This document shows, one piece after another, positions 12,101 to 22,290 of a DNA stretch of 64,000 nt (positions are counted from its first letter, which is position 1; each line of letters opens with the position of its first letter). The DNA lies in assembly GCA_950097015.1 (NCBI GenBank), contig CATNEN010000034.1, positions 262,501 to 326,500 of the forward strand, in the 5' to 3' direction. Position numbers and translations under genes: made by a program. Below the pieces are notes generated by a model. It was not told where the DNA came from. It saw only the letters and a program-made list of their open reading frames with translations, and ran no database searches. This stretch comes from Macrostomum hystrix. Taxonomy: Eukaryota; Platyhelminthes; Macrostomidae.

Positions 12101-15100
12101 TAGTCGAATTCCAAACTAGTCGAATTCCAAACTAGTCGAATTCTAAACTAGTCGAATTCCAAACTAGTCGAATTCTAAACTAGTCGATTTCCAAACTAGT
12201 CGAATTCCAAACTAGTCGAATTCTAAACTAGTCGAATTCCAAACTAGTCGAATTCCAAACTAGTCGAATTCCAAACTGGTCGAATTCCAAACTAGTCGAA
12301 TTCCAAACTAGTCGAATTCCAAACTAGTCGAATTTGTGCTGTGCTGAGTGCTGTGCTGAAGCACAGCACTCTCATTATTTTTAAATGGAACAATTTGCTT
12401 GCTTGCAGGAGGAGAAAAGCCAGATTATGAAAAGCAACGTTTGGTTGCGAATGGTGAGTTCCACTACAGCTCGCTAAGCCATGTATTTTAAAATATTAAG
12501 TCTCTCTCATGCTTGAAAATTAATTGCTAATTACTTGCAGACCTGGGACGACTATCAGCTGCGCTGGGATCCGACCGATTTTGGTGGGATTAAAGTTATC
12601 CGAGTTAATCCAAACAAGATTTGGAAGCCAGATATTGTGCTCTACAACAAGTGAGACTTGAGCTGAGAGAGTTGAGAACAAGCAGAAGGGAGTTGAGAAC
12701 ATGCAGAAGGGAGTTGAGAACATGCAGAAGGGAGTTGAGAACATGCAGAAGGGAGTTGAGAACATGGAGAAGGAGTTGAGAACAGGGAGAAGGGAGTTGA
12801 GAACAAGCAGAAGGGAGTTGAGAACATGCAGAAGGGAGTTGAGAACATGCAGAAGGGAGTTGAGAACAAGCAGAAGGGAGTTGAGAACAGGGAGAAGGGA
12901 GTTGAGAACAAGCAGAAGGGAGTTGAGAACATGCAGAAGGGAGTTGAGAACATGCAGAAGGGAGTTGAGAACATGCAGAAGGGAGTTGAGAACATGCAGA
13001 AGGGAGTTGAGAACATGCAGAAGGGAGTTGAGAACAAGCAGAAGGGAGTTGAGAACAGGGAGAAGGGAGTTGAGAACAAGCAGAAGGGAGTTGAGAACAT
13101 GCAGAAGGGAGTTGAGAACAAGCAGAAGGGAGTTGAGAACATGCAGAAGGGAGTTGAGAACATGCAGAAGGGAGTTGAGAACAAGCAGAAGGGAGTTGAG
13201 AACAGGGAGAAGGGAGTTGAGAACAAGCAGAAGGGAGTTGAGAACATGCAGAAGGGAGTTGAGAACATGCAGAAGGGAGTTGAGAACATGCAGAAGGGAG
13301 TTGAGAACATGGAGAAGGAGTTGAGAACAGGGAGAAGGGAGTTGAGAACAAGCAGAAGGGAGTTGAGAACATGCAGAAGGGAGTTGAGAACAAGCAGAAG
13401 GGAGTTGAGAACATGCAGAAGGGAGTTGAGAACATGCAGAAGGGAGTTGAGAACACGCAGAAGGGAGTTGAGAATAAGCAGAAGGGAGTTGAGAACAAGC
13501 AGAAGGGAGTTGAGAACAAGCAGAAGGGAGTTGAGAACATGCAGAAGGGAGTTGAGAACAAGCAGAAGGGAGTTGAGAACAAGCAGAAGGGAGTTGAGAA
13601 CATGCAGAAGGGAGTTGAGAACATGCAGAAGGGAGTTGAGAACACGCAGAAGGGAGTTGAGAATAAGGAGAAAGGAGTTGTGAACACTGTACACAACTAA
13701 CCGATAGAGCAACAATGTCTCTGAACGGGTGTTTCAGCGCCGACGGAAAGTACGAAGTGTCCTGGCAGCCGAACATACTGATATTCAACACTGGCAACAT
13801 ACTGTGGATCCCGCCAGCCATCTACAAGAGCTCATGCACCATCCATGTCAAGTACTTTCCATTCGATCAGCAGGAATGCGAGATGAAATTCGGTAGCTGG
13901 ACTTTTGACGCCACGCAGGTGAGGAAATTATCGCTTTTTTGTTGTTTATTTCAAATTTTATCCACTCAGTTTGACAGAAATCTTCTCAATTTGCCTGTGG
14001 CCACCTAAGTTTGACAGTTTTCCCATTTTTACAGTTTTCCCCTCAGTTATCCCCTCAGTTTGACATTTATCCCATTATTTTTACAGTTATCCCTCTCCGT
14101 TTGACAGTAATCGTCTCACTTTGACAGAAATCCTCTCAGTTTGAATTTTGGTTCCTCATTTTGACAATTATCCCCTCAGTTGTACACTTATCCCCTGCTG
14201 CAACCCTCTTCAGGTCGGGCTTGACTGGTACGAAGGTGTAAAATTCATGGACCTTAACGATTATTGGCAGTCCGGCTCCTGGGACATCATCGACTGTCCG
14301 GGCAACATCACGAAGATCGAGAAGGTCGGACAGGCGCCCCAGACAATGATGATCTACACGATTACAATCAGGCGAAAGACTCTCTTCTACACCGTCAACC
14401 TCATCATACCCTGCGTGCTCATCTCCTTACTCAGCGTCTGCGTCTTCTACCTGCCCGCCGATGCCGGCGAGAAGATGACTCTGTGCATCTCCATCCTGCT
14501 GGCCCTGGTTGTGTTTCTCCTGCTGGTCAGCAAGATCCTGCCGCCAACCTCCATATCGATTCCGCTCATATCGAAGTACCTGCTATTTACCTTTATCATG
14601 AACATCATCACGATCGTATTCACCGTGGTCATCATCAACTGGAACTTCCGCACGCCGCGCACTCACAAAATGCCGCACTGGGTCCGGCTGGTGTTCCTCA
14701 AGTACCTGCCGCGGCTGCTGTTCATGAAGCGCCCTGAGCACATTAAACGCGAGGAGACTGACAAGTGGCGCATGGACCGCATGACCGCCGGCGGCAGGTG
14801 CAACGGAGGCGGCGACGCTGGCGTCGGTCGGCGTAGGCGAGATTTTGGCGACATTATCGACGACGGCGACTATGGCGACGACGATCTTGCCAACGAGTTC
14901 AGCGGCGGGCCGCCGGAGCCGCCACCGCCGCCCGAGCAGCCGGGCGATGCCGCCGGACCGCAGAGATTCGCAGGCGTTGAAGTGACCCCGGAGCTGCGCA
15001 AGGCTATCGCTGCCATCAACTTCATCTCCACTCACCTGCGCATTGAGGACGAGTATAAAAGGGTGAGCTGGTCATTTGGTCATATTGGGTCATTTGGTCA

Positions 15101-15967
15101 TATTGGGTCATTTGGTCATATTGGGTCATTTGGTCATATTGGGTCATTTGGTCATATTGGGTCATTTGGTCATATTGGGTCATTTGGTCATATTGGGTCA
15201 TTTGGTCATATTGGGTCATTTGGTCATATTGGGTCATTTGGTCATATTGGGTCATTTGGTCATATTGGGTCATTTGGTCATATTGGGTCATTTGGTCATA
15301 TTGGGTCATTTGGTCATATTGGGTCATTTGGTCATATTGGGTCATTTGGTCATATTGGGTCATTTGGTCATATTGGGTCATTTGGTCATATTGGGTCATT
15401 TGGTCATATTGGGTCATTTGGTCATATTGGGTCATTTGGTCATAAGGGCCAGCTGGAGGGCCAACCTCCAAGGCACAGTGAAATGTACACTGCCTGACGA
15501 TGAGAAAGTCAGGGCAGATGTACACACCTGTGTGAGCGTATGCCTGCGTACAGTATCTGTGTGCGTGTGTGCTCAGGAGTCAGCGAAATGGGCAGAATTG
15601 CCTCCTCGCTGGCTGCGGGCCTAGTGTCACTCCAGTGTCACAACAATAACAGCCGACAGGGTTACATAATGAAAATTTGAAAGCAGAAAATTTATTTGTG
15701 TTTGAATATTTTGGGAGATGCAGAAAAAGTAAGGATTTGGGTATTTTGAAACACCCTGTAGTCTTCCTACTGTTGAAAACCGTGCTGTACAACCAGGTGC
15801 TTCAAGACTGGAAGTATGTTGCCTCCGTGATCGACCGAGTCCAGCTGCTCATCTTCGGTGTTGTGACTCTGGTTGGCACCGGAGCGATCCTGCTCAACGC
15901 ACCGTTCATCCTGGACTTTGTTGATCAGAACGCCATCATCAACGCGTTGAAGGCAAAGACAGCGTGA
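6191..15967 (+). CDS. Nicotinic acetylcholine receptor non-alpha (beta-1-like) subunit, gene A
   Basis: Subunit of a pentameric, acetylcholine-gated cation channel in the plasma membrane. Seven exons: 6191-6290, 10402-10544, 12409-12453, 12541-12650, 13738-13918, 14214-15062, 15797-15967; all junctions are GT-AG and phases agree, giving 532 aa. A signal peptide fills exon 1. Loop D ([15 protein letters not shown]) lies in exons 3-4 and WKPDIVLYN in exon 4. The Cys-loop is C166-C180 with YFPFDQQE, and GSWTF is loop B. Loop C has one Cys (C221) and no vicinal pair, so it is non-alpha. M1 is about 250-273. M2 starts GEKMT with Glu279 at -1' and Leu289 at 9', as in cation channels. M3 reads [10 protein letters not shown], close to insect beta-1. 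The M3-M4 loop has Arg-, Asp- and Pro-rich stretches. M4 is in exon 7, after [14 protein letters not shown]. Four introns are mostly minisatellite. Tandem with gene B. Confidence 0.93.
6291..6670. repeat. Two intron 1 arrays: 27-bp and 8-bp units
   Basis: Directly after the exon 1 donor there are about four copies of a 27-bp unit containing gccagtccgcctgtcactct (6300-6400), followed by an 8-bp ccaccagt array (about 6400-6668) with occasional aat and cac variants. Open frames across it encode only Ser/Pro/His repeats on + and Trp/Gly repeats on -. Confidence 0.92.
6671..7375. other. Gene A intron 1, non-repetitive part
   Basis: Unique sequence inside intron 1. From about 7180 onward, degenerate aatccc..attctgta motifs appear that foreshadow the next array. 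No coding potential was seen. Confidence 0.6.
7378..9836. repeat. 23-bp minisatellite with higher-order repeats (gene A intron 1)
   Basis: About 107 copies of a 23-bp unit beginning caactcccaaatccccattc, with variants (ctaccg, gtaaac, ttaact). From about 8200 to 9450 the variants recur in the same order with a period near 251 bp, giving repeated blocks at about 8270-8467, 8476-8718 and 8727-8954. This indicates that multi-unit blocks were amplified. Confidence 0.93.
9837..10401. other. Gene A intron 1, 3' end
   Basis: Unique sequence between the 23-bp array and exon 2. It ends in the pyrimidine-rich acceptor acattttttcag. No other feature was seen. Confidence 0.6.
10567..12336. repeat. 16-bp minisatellite filling gene A intron 2
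   Basis: About 110 copies of tcgaattccaaactag, with attcta, atttcc and atttca variants. It begins 22 bases after the exon 2 donor and ends about 70 bases before exon 3. Blocks of variants recur (for example around 11150-11400, 11390-11640 and 11630-11880), so amplification involved groups of units. Confidence 0.95.
12660..13690. repeat. 21-bp minisatellite filling gene A intron 4
   Basis: About 49 copies of a 21-bp unit built on gttgagaacatgcagaagg. Alternative bases (aagcag, acaggg) recur in blocks; the set including the 20-bp variant atggagaaggag at 12764 and again at 13308 shows a higher-order duplication of about 544 bp. It starts within 10 bases of the exon 4 donor. Long open frames on both strands come from the 21-bp period and are not genes. 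Confidence 0.95.
13960..14200. repeat. Degenerate ~20-bp repeat in gene A intron 5
   Basis: About 10 diverged copies of a unit like cccctcagtttgacagttat. Divergence suggests an older array than those in introns 2, 4 and 6. Confidence 0.75.
15066..15443. repeat. Perfect 18-bp minisatellite in gene A intron 6
   Basis: About 21 copies of gtcatttggtcatattgg with no substitution that I can see, starting 4 bases after the exon 6 donor. The upstream coding frame stays open through the array as a 6-residue repeat and stops at about 15495. Confidence 0.96.
15446..15645 (+). mobile_element. SINE copy 1 (5'-truncated), in gene A intron 6
   Basis: Matches the distal part of the SINE seen at 29226-29500 and 32995-33300. 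Shared landmarks are ggccaacctccaaggcacag, gagaaagtcagggcagatgt, a GTGTGCGTGTGTGCTC stretch, and a tail near ctgcgggcctagtgtcac. The tRNA-like head is missing, and the left end abuts the 18-bp array. Confidence 0.8.
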
Positions 15968-16486
15968 CAGTGCTGGAAGCTCAGCTAGCACAGGTGGCCT
16001 CTCACCAGCGACTGTAGTTCGCATGTCCGCTCACCGTTCTTTAAACTAAATGTTTTGTTATAATACGAGTATGTTCCCGACTTTTTGACTTTTTGATTCA
16101 ACATGAAATGATAATCTCCTCAATGTTGAGTTGTCAGCCGAGGCACTCTAATGTCATAGTAAAATATTTTATTCGTTTTCTGCGAGTCAAAATTGTAGCT
16201 TTTTGTAAAAAATATTGCCCATTTTTAAGAGAAAGAAATGTTTCTGTCGCACTTCCAATGGATCAATGTTGCAAAGCATTATTAGACTAATCTGACATTT
16301 CTAACTGTCTGCTCATTTTCTGTTGCATGCTATTTAGACCAAACGAATTAGATGCGTTGTCTGTCTTTTAATTCATTTTATGAGATGTACTTAACGTAAA
16401 ATAGCTGTAAAATGATACACCGAACCTTCACAACTGTAAAGGGCTAAGTTTTTGTTCTCTACAGAAACCAAGATTTAAAATAGATA
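15968..16486. other. 3' flank of nAChR gene A
   Basis: AT-rich sequence after the stop codon, probably holding the 3' UTR. No canonical AATAAA was found; AT-rich near-matches occur around 16050 and 16170. No other gene was seen. Confidence 0.5.
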
Positions 16487-17467
16487 TTCAGTCACTCTCT
16501 CACAGCACTCGCAGTGACTCAACTCAGTCACTCTCTCACAGCACTCGCAGTGACTCAACTCAGTCACTCTCTCACAGCACTCCCAGTGACTCAATTCAGT
16601 CACTCTCTCACAGCACTCCCAGTGACTCAACTCAGTCACTCTCTCACAGCACTCCCAGTGACTCAATTCAGTCACTCTCTCACAGCACTCCCAGTGACTC
16701 AACTCAGTCACTCTCTCACAGCACTATTAACAATCCAATTCAGTCACTCTCTCACAGCACCATCAGTGACCCAATTCAGTCACTCTCTCACAGCACTCAC
16801 AGTGACTCAACTCAGTCACTCTCTCACAGCACTCACAGTGACTCAACTCAGTCACTCTCTCACAGCACTCGCAGTGACTCAACTCAGGCACTCTCTCACA
16901 GCACCCTCAGTGACCCAATTCAGTCACTCTCTCACAGCACTCGCAGTGACTCAACTCAGTCACTCTCTCACAGCACCCTCAGTGACCCAATTCAGTCACT
17001 CTCTCACAGCACTCCCAGTGACCCAATTCAGTCACTCTCTCACAGCACTCTCAGTGACCCAATTCAGTCATTCTCTCACAGCACCCTCAGTGACCCAATT
17101 CAGTCACTCTCTCAAAGCATTCCCAGTGACCCAATTCAGTCACTCTCTCACAGCACTCTCAGTGACTCAACTCAGTCACTCTCTCACAGCACCCTCAGTG
17201 ACCCAATTCAGTCACTCTCTCACAGCACCCTCAGTGACCCAATTCAGTCACTCTCTCACAGCACTCCCAGTGACCCAATTCAGTCACTCTCTCACAGCAC
17301 CCTCAGTGACCCAATTCAGTCACTCTCTCACAGCACCCTCAGTGACCCAATTCAGTCACTCTCTCACAGCACTCCCAGTGACCCAATTCAGTCACTCTCT
17401 CACAGCACCCTCAGTGACCCAATTCAGTCACTCTCTCACAGCACCCTCAGTGACCCAATTCAGTCAG
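16487..17467. repeat. 36-bp minisatellite
   Basis: About 27 copies of a 36-bp unit containing cagtcactctctcacagcac followed by variants of cagtgactcaact or cagtgacccaatt. The left third uses mainly the actcaact form and the right part the acccaatt form. A 336-codon open frame across it is a 12-residue repeat and is not considered a gene. Confidence 0.95.
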
Positions 17468-18150
17468 TTTTCCATGAAAAACAAAAGTAGATCACATATG
17501 CTGTCAACCTCGCAGAGAATATGATAAAGTTCTGAGCACGCAAGCAGATTTGAGTTGAGAACAGTGAGTTCGCGGCAGCTGATTCTGTTCGCAATGAAAG
17601 ATCAAATCGATGCTAAACTAAAGCAAGCTAGGAAAAAAGGAATAAATTCGTGAGGACGAAATCTCCAACCTAGATAATCTCGAAACTCTAGCGGATTCTC
17701 ATTTCAATGTTCTCATATTCTCATGGGCTATGGAGCGAAAGTGTAGAAATATGTGAGCGAGAGTTCCTGCTAATTAGTTAGCAAGGTCCTTGCGCTATCG
17801 ACAGAACCTCTTCGATCCGCTGCAGCAAGCCAAGCTACCGCGAAAGACATATTGGAAGATTCCGCAGACTCTGGTTTCTATGCACACCGAGACTCACAGT
17901 TGCTGCTTCAACTACTGGCGTCCAACTGAATTCTTTCCCATGATTAGATTTATTGTTCCCACGAGCAAAATGGGAGTCATATATACTTGTAGTAAGCAAG
18001 CCTGTTAGTTGCTAGCTACGTGCATCTATCTTGAAGTTGGCCAACGTTTTTATATGAGAAACCCGCAATGACCGGTCAAGATGAGCGGTTTTAGATGACT
18101 GATTTTCAATCACCGGTTTTGAAAGACGAATTCTTAATAACCTATTCTCT
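17468..18150. other. No gene seen
   Basis: Unique sequence between two arrays. The open frame around 17790-18008 matches no family I recognise and has no splice or promoter context. Confidence 0.45.
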
Positions 18151-18154
18151 ATGG

Positions 18155-18990
18155 CCGATTCTAGACGACCGATTCTAGATGACCGATTCTAGATGACCGA
18201 TTCTAGATGACCGATTCTAGATGACCGATTATAGATGACTGTTTCTAGATGACCGATTCTAGATGACCGATTCTAGATGACCGATTCTAGATAACTGTTT
18301 CTAGATGACCGATTCTAGATGACCGATTCTAGATGACCGATTCTAGATGACCGATTCTAGATAACTGTTTCTAGATGACCGATTCTAGATGACCGATTCT
18401 AGATGACCGATTCTAGATGACCGATTCTAGATAACTGTTTCTAGATGACCGATTCTAGATGACCGATTCTAGATGACCGATTCTAGATGACCGATTCTAG
18501 ATGACCGATTCTAGATGACCGATTCTAGATGACCGATTCTAGATGACCGATTCTAGATGACCGATTCTAGATAACTGTTTCTAGATGACCGATTCTAGAT
18601 GACCGATTCTAGATGACCGATTCTAGATGACCGATTCTAGATGACCGATTCTAGATGACCGATTCTAGATGACCGATTCTAGATGACCGATTCTAGATGA
18701 CCGATTCTAGATGACCGATTCTAGATGACCGATTCTTGATGACCGATTCTGTATGACCGATTCTAGATGACTGGTTCTCGATGACCGATTCTAGTTGATC
18801 GATCTTCAATGATTGATCCTCAATGACCGATCCCTAATGACCGATCCTGAATGATCGATCCTAATTGACCGATCCTGAATGACCGATCCTTAAAGACCGA
18901 TCCTTAATGACCGATCCTCAATGATCGATTTTCAATAATCTATCCTCAATGACCAATTCTAGATGACTTGTTGTCGATGACTTATTTTTA
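18155..18990. repeat. 14-bp minisatellite
   Basis: About 45 copies of gattctagatgacc, with a repeated ataactgttt variant every five units or so between 18230 and 18590. It decays to gatcctgaatgacc-like units at the right end. Confidence 0.94.
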
Positions 18991-19418
18991 TTGAGTTATC
19001 AATGTTTGGCAATCTGCTTGCATTACAAAATACTTTCCGTTGATGTCGGACTCATAAATGAATCATGCTGACCCAAGTGTAAAGTTCAACCAAACGAAAC
19101 GGATAGCGAGGCGCGCTTTGCCATCATTTGAAGATTCGGAATGAAAAGCCACCAACCTTGCAAACAAGCGAAGCGGACAATCAAACTGAACTAGAATAGC
19201 AGGCAACCAAATTATCCCTAATGAGGAAGCCAAGCTGGATATCCCCAAATTTGGCTAACCCGCATTTTGGCTAGTCAGGAGTTCGAATTCGATTTTGACG
19301 GCGAGGGGTCACTAATGGCAAACTTGTATTGCTATGTGCTGTGCAGTGTTACAAAACTATTAATTATTCAGAACAATAGTACTTAATTACTTGTCCTACT
19401 GTTTGTAAGTAGAGTGTT
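18991..19418. other. No gene seen
   Basis: Unique sequence with only short, unrecognised open frames on either strand. Confidence 0.45.
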
Positions 19419-19419
19419 T

Positions 19420-19715
19420 GTGACATTCAGACTTAAAAGTAACGTAATAATCCAGACTATAAAGTAACATGACAATTCACATTAAAAAGTAACGTTATTT
19501 TTCAGATTATTAAGTAACGTAATATTTCAGATAATAAAGTAACGTAATATTTCACATTATTAAGTAACGTAATATTTCAGATCATAATGTAACGTAATAT
19601 TATGGATCATAAAGTAACGTAATATTTCAGATCATAAAGTAACGTAATATTTCAGATCATAAAGTAACGTAATATTTCAGATCATAAAGTAAAGTAATAT
19701 TTCATATTTAAAAAT
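19420..19715. repeat. ~24-25 bp AT-rich minisatellite
   Basis: About 12 copies of a unit containing aagtaacgtaatatttcag plus atcat or attat. The last copies are the most uniform. Confidence 0.92.
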
Positions 19716-22290
19716 AACTAACTTCTAATCCCCTTCTCTTAGGATTGACATGGCGTGAAAGAGTAATTTTGAAATTAAAAGGCTGCATCAAAGACAGCTG
19801 ATGGGGAAGTTAATTCCTATTTCCCTATCGGCCAGCAATTCCGCTAATTGACAAATCTGTCAAGGGGCTTTGAAGGACTTGACAGGCAGGAAAAGTGGGG
19901 CGGGTTTTCAGGGCGAAAATCGACATAGGGAGACTTGTTAGCCAGGCATCTTTCCCTTTTCATCAATCCCGAACTGATGTCAAGCGTGTTGCCATGGCGG
20001 ACCGAAGCCTGGGGATTTTGAGGGCAGCGGGTCGATCGATAAAGAATCCTCGGTAGGGGAGTGGCGGGGGCGGAGGCCCCTACATGCGGCAGCGGCTGCT
20101 TCATAAAGTAATCCGCCTTGACGGAGGAGGTTAATTAGCTCCGCCACCATTCGGCAGCAATGGCAGTGAAAGATTGGGGAAATTCGCCACCTGGGACGGG
20201 ATGGCAGTTGCTGGCAGCCTGTCTGGTCTGGCCGCATGTACAGGATACAAATATATGATTAGCATTGTTATACTGAGTAAGGAGTAAATCTAGATTGCGT
20301 GTCCGAGTGTCAAAATCCATCGCCAATCATTCGGCTGCCCGCGCCCCGGGCAACCGGGGTCAGCGGCACTAAATCAGGTGGGGCCGGTCGAGGAGGGCTT
20401 GTAGAGAGGAGAATCGATGGCTCGCTCGGCTCTTGAGCCCAGTCCAATCTTCTCCTGTGTCTCCTCACTTCAGCTCAGATCACTACACTGGGCCGCCTGT
20501 TTCCACTGTAGCTGAGACGATCAGGCGCACCCCCCGCGAGTGTCTCAATGACTACTAAAACTACTCAGCTGTACTCAAACTATGGCTGCCGATTTCCCGG
20601 AACACTGAGTTTATTCTGTTTTGGGAATTTTTAGTGACTCAATCGAATGTTAATTTTAACAGCAGAAAGATCACGGGTAGAGTTGCTCGCTTGACAACAA
20701 TGCGGTAGAGTAAACTCAAAGTCAACACGGCTAAATTCTAGAAAAATGTAACTTAAATGTTGATTTTGAGTTTTCTCTATTCTACCAATTGCCATGAAAA
20801 TGCAGAACACGGGCTAAAATTTTTTGCCCTATCCGTTGAACGAACTTCCAGAATTAAAAAACGTCGGCATCGTCAACGATGGCATATTCAACGATTCTCA
20901 ACGGGGCGTCTGGTGGCACAATCCACAAAATAGGCAGAATTATTCTGCTAAAACACTCATCACGTAACCATGTGGGCTGTTATTGTTGTTCATATTGTTT
21001 TGATTATATTACTAATTGTCATATTTTGAACCAATATGAATGCGCCATTGAGGTTAATACGGAGTGATTTTAGTTATCCTTGTCCCCGGTGTCCTTGACA
21101 ATGCTGACTCGGACGTCTTTGAAAGTTAGTTCATTGTTAAGGGCGGAAAACAGTTGATCCTGATGGACTTTCACGAAAATCGGTCATTCGGTTTGGGAGC
21201 CATTGTGAAGTGGGCAGCGGGTGTTTGAAATATCCCCGTGGGCTTTCTACTGTTGGTTATTTGGGATTTTTCTTTTGGGGGCCTTTTTCCCAGACGGTTT
21301 GAGCTGGTCACTATAGTGTTTATACGCAGCGCGAAACCTAAAAAATGGAAACAGGGGCATGCAAAAGTTGTTCAGTCTCTCCGAGTAGGACAGAACACAG
21401 CCAACTCAACTCAAAACCAACTCAATAAGCCTCATTCCAAATCAGCCGCATCTCAGCCTACGGAGAGCAACCAACTTCACGAGAGTCCAGACCAGATTTA
21501 TGTCCGCACTTAACCGTAGCTTGAGCATAGCTGAGTCCAATCGCAGCCTGACCCGCCTCGCGGGGATGTAGCTGGAATGGAAGAGGGGAAGGAATGGAGA
21601 AATCGAGCGGCAAGAAAGAAAGAGAGAAAAAGAAAAGCGCCAGGCCAAGCCTTCAAAACTTCGCCGAAATCAGGCAACTTCGCTCTATCAGTATTTTTCT
21701 CCGTTCTTCTTGCTTTTCTCTTCCTCTTCTTCTATGCTCTGTCTTCCGCTTCGTTCCGCTCCCCCCCCGGGGTGGATCGGCGCTCTGTGTCTTTCCCACT
21801 CTCTCCCACACTTAACGCAGAAGAGCGAATTCGAACAGCAGCTAGCGAGAGAGAGAGAGAGAGAGAGAGTGGGGGCGAAAACTTTCCCTCTCTCTGCGCC
21901 CTAAGCTTTCCCTAGTCGGCAGCCGGCGCCCTCATCGACTTGTAAGCGGGAGGAGGGGGGCAGGAGAGGCCGGGCTCGAGGAGCTCGAGAGAATCCAGTA
22001 GGGGGTAAGGGAGAGAAAGCGGAGGGCAGGAAAGAATATGAAGCTTACCCATGACGGAGAATCGAGAGTGGAAAATCTGTAAGCGAAAGTCCAAAGCCGC
22101 AAACACAGCTGCCAGCTCGCCGTAGCCGTCAACGAAGCCTTCTGGCACGCGGCGGCGTGAGTCCAACCGACTCAAAAAGCTCCCGTTGGGAGGAGAAAGG
22201 AAAAGAGATTTGAGAGGAGAGAAGGCGGAGAAGCTGAGACTGCTGAGTTGACGCGGGCCTCCCCTGTTGGCGGAGGTCTGCAGCTCTGCG
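19716..22290. other. Upstream region of nAChR gene B
   Basis: No gene was recognised. There is a CpG-richer part at about 19990-20560 and a (GA)n run at 21846-21869. Purine-rich and pyrimidine-rich tracts between 21580 and 22200 create open frames of 60-165 codons on both strands, with Lys/Arg, Ser/Phe or Leu-rich content typical of skewed composition. The promoter and 5' UTR of gene B probably lie in the right part of this stretch. Confidence 0.45.

Noticed and set aside
13715-13737. ATG upstream of gene A exon 5 as a gene start
   Set aside because: It lies in intron 4 before the acceptor gtttcag. The frame entering exon 5 is defined by exon 4, as in gene B.
12520-13821. Long open frames on both strands across the 21-bp array (up to 433 codons)
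   Set aside because: They are translations of a tandem repeat whose unit is a multiple of 3. They lie in intron 4 of gene A and overlap its exons on the opposite strand.
14583-15035. 150-codon - strand frame
   Set aside because: Complement of gene A exon 6 in a GC-rich part; no homology.
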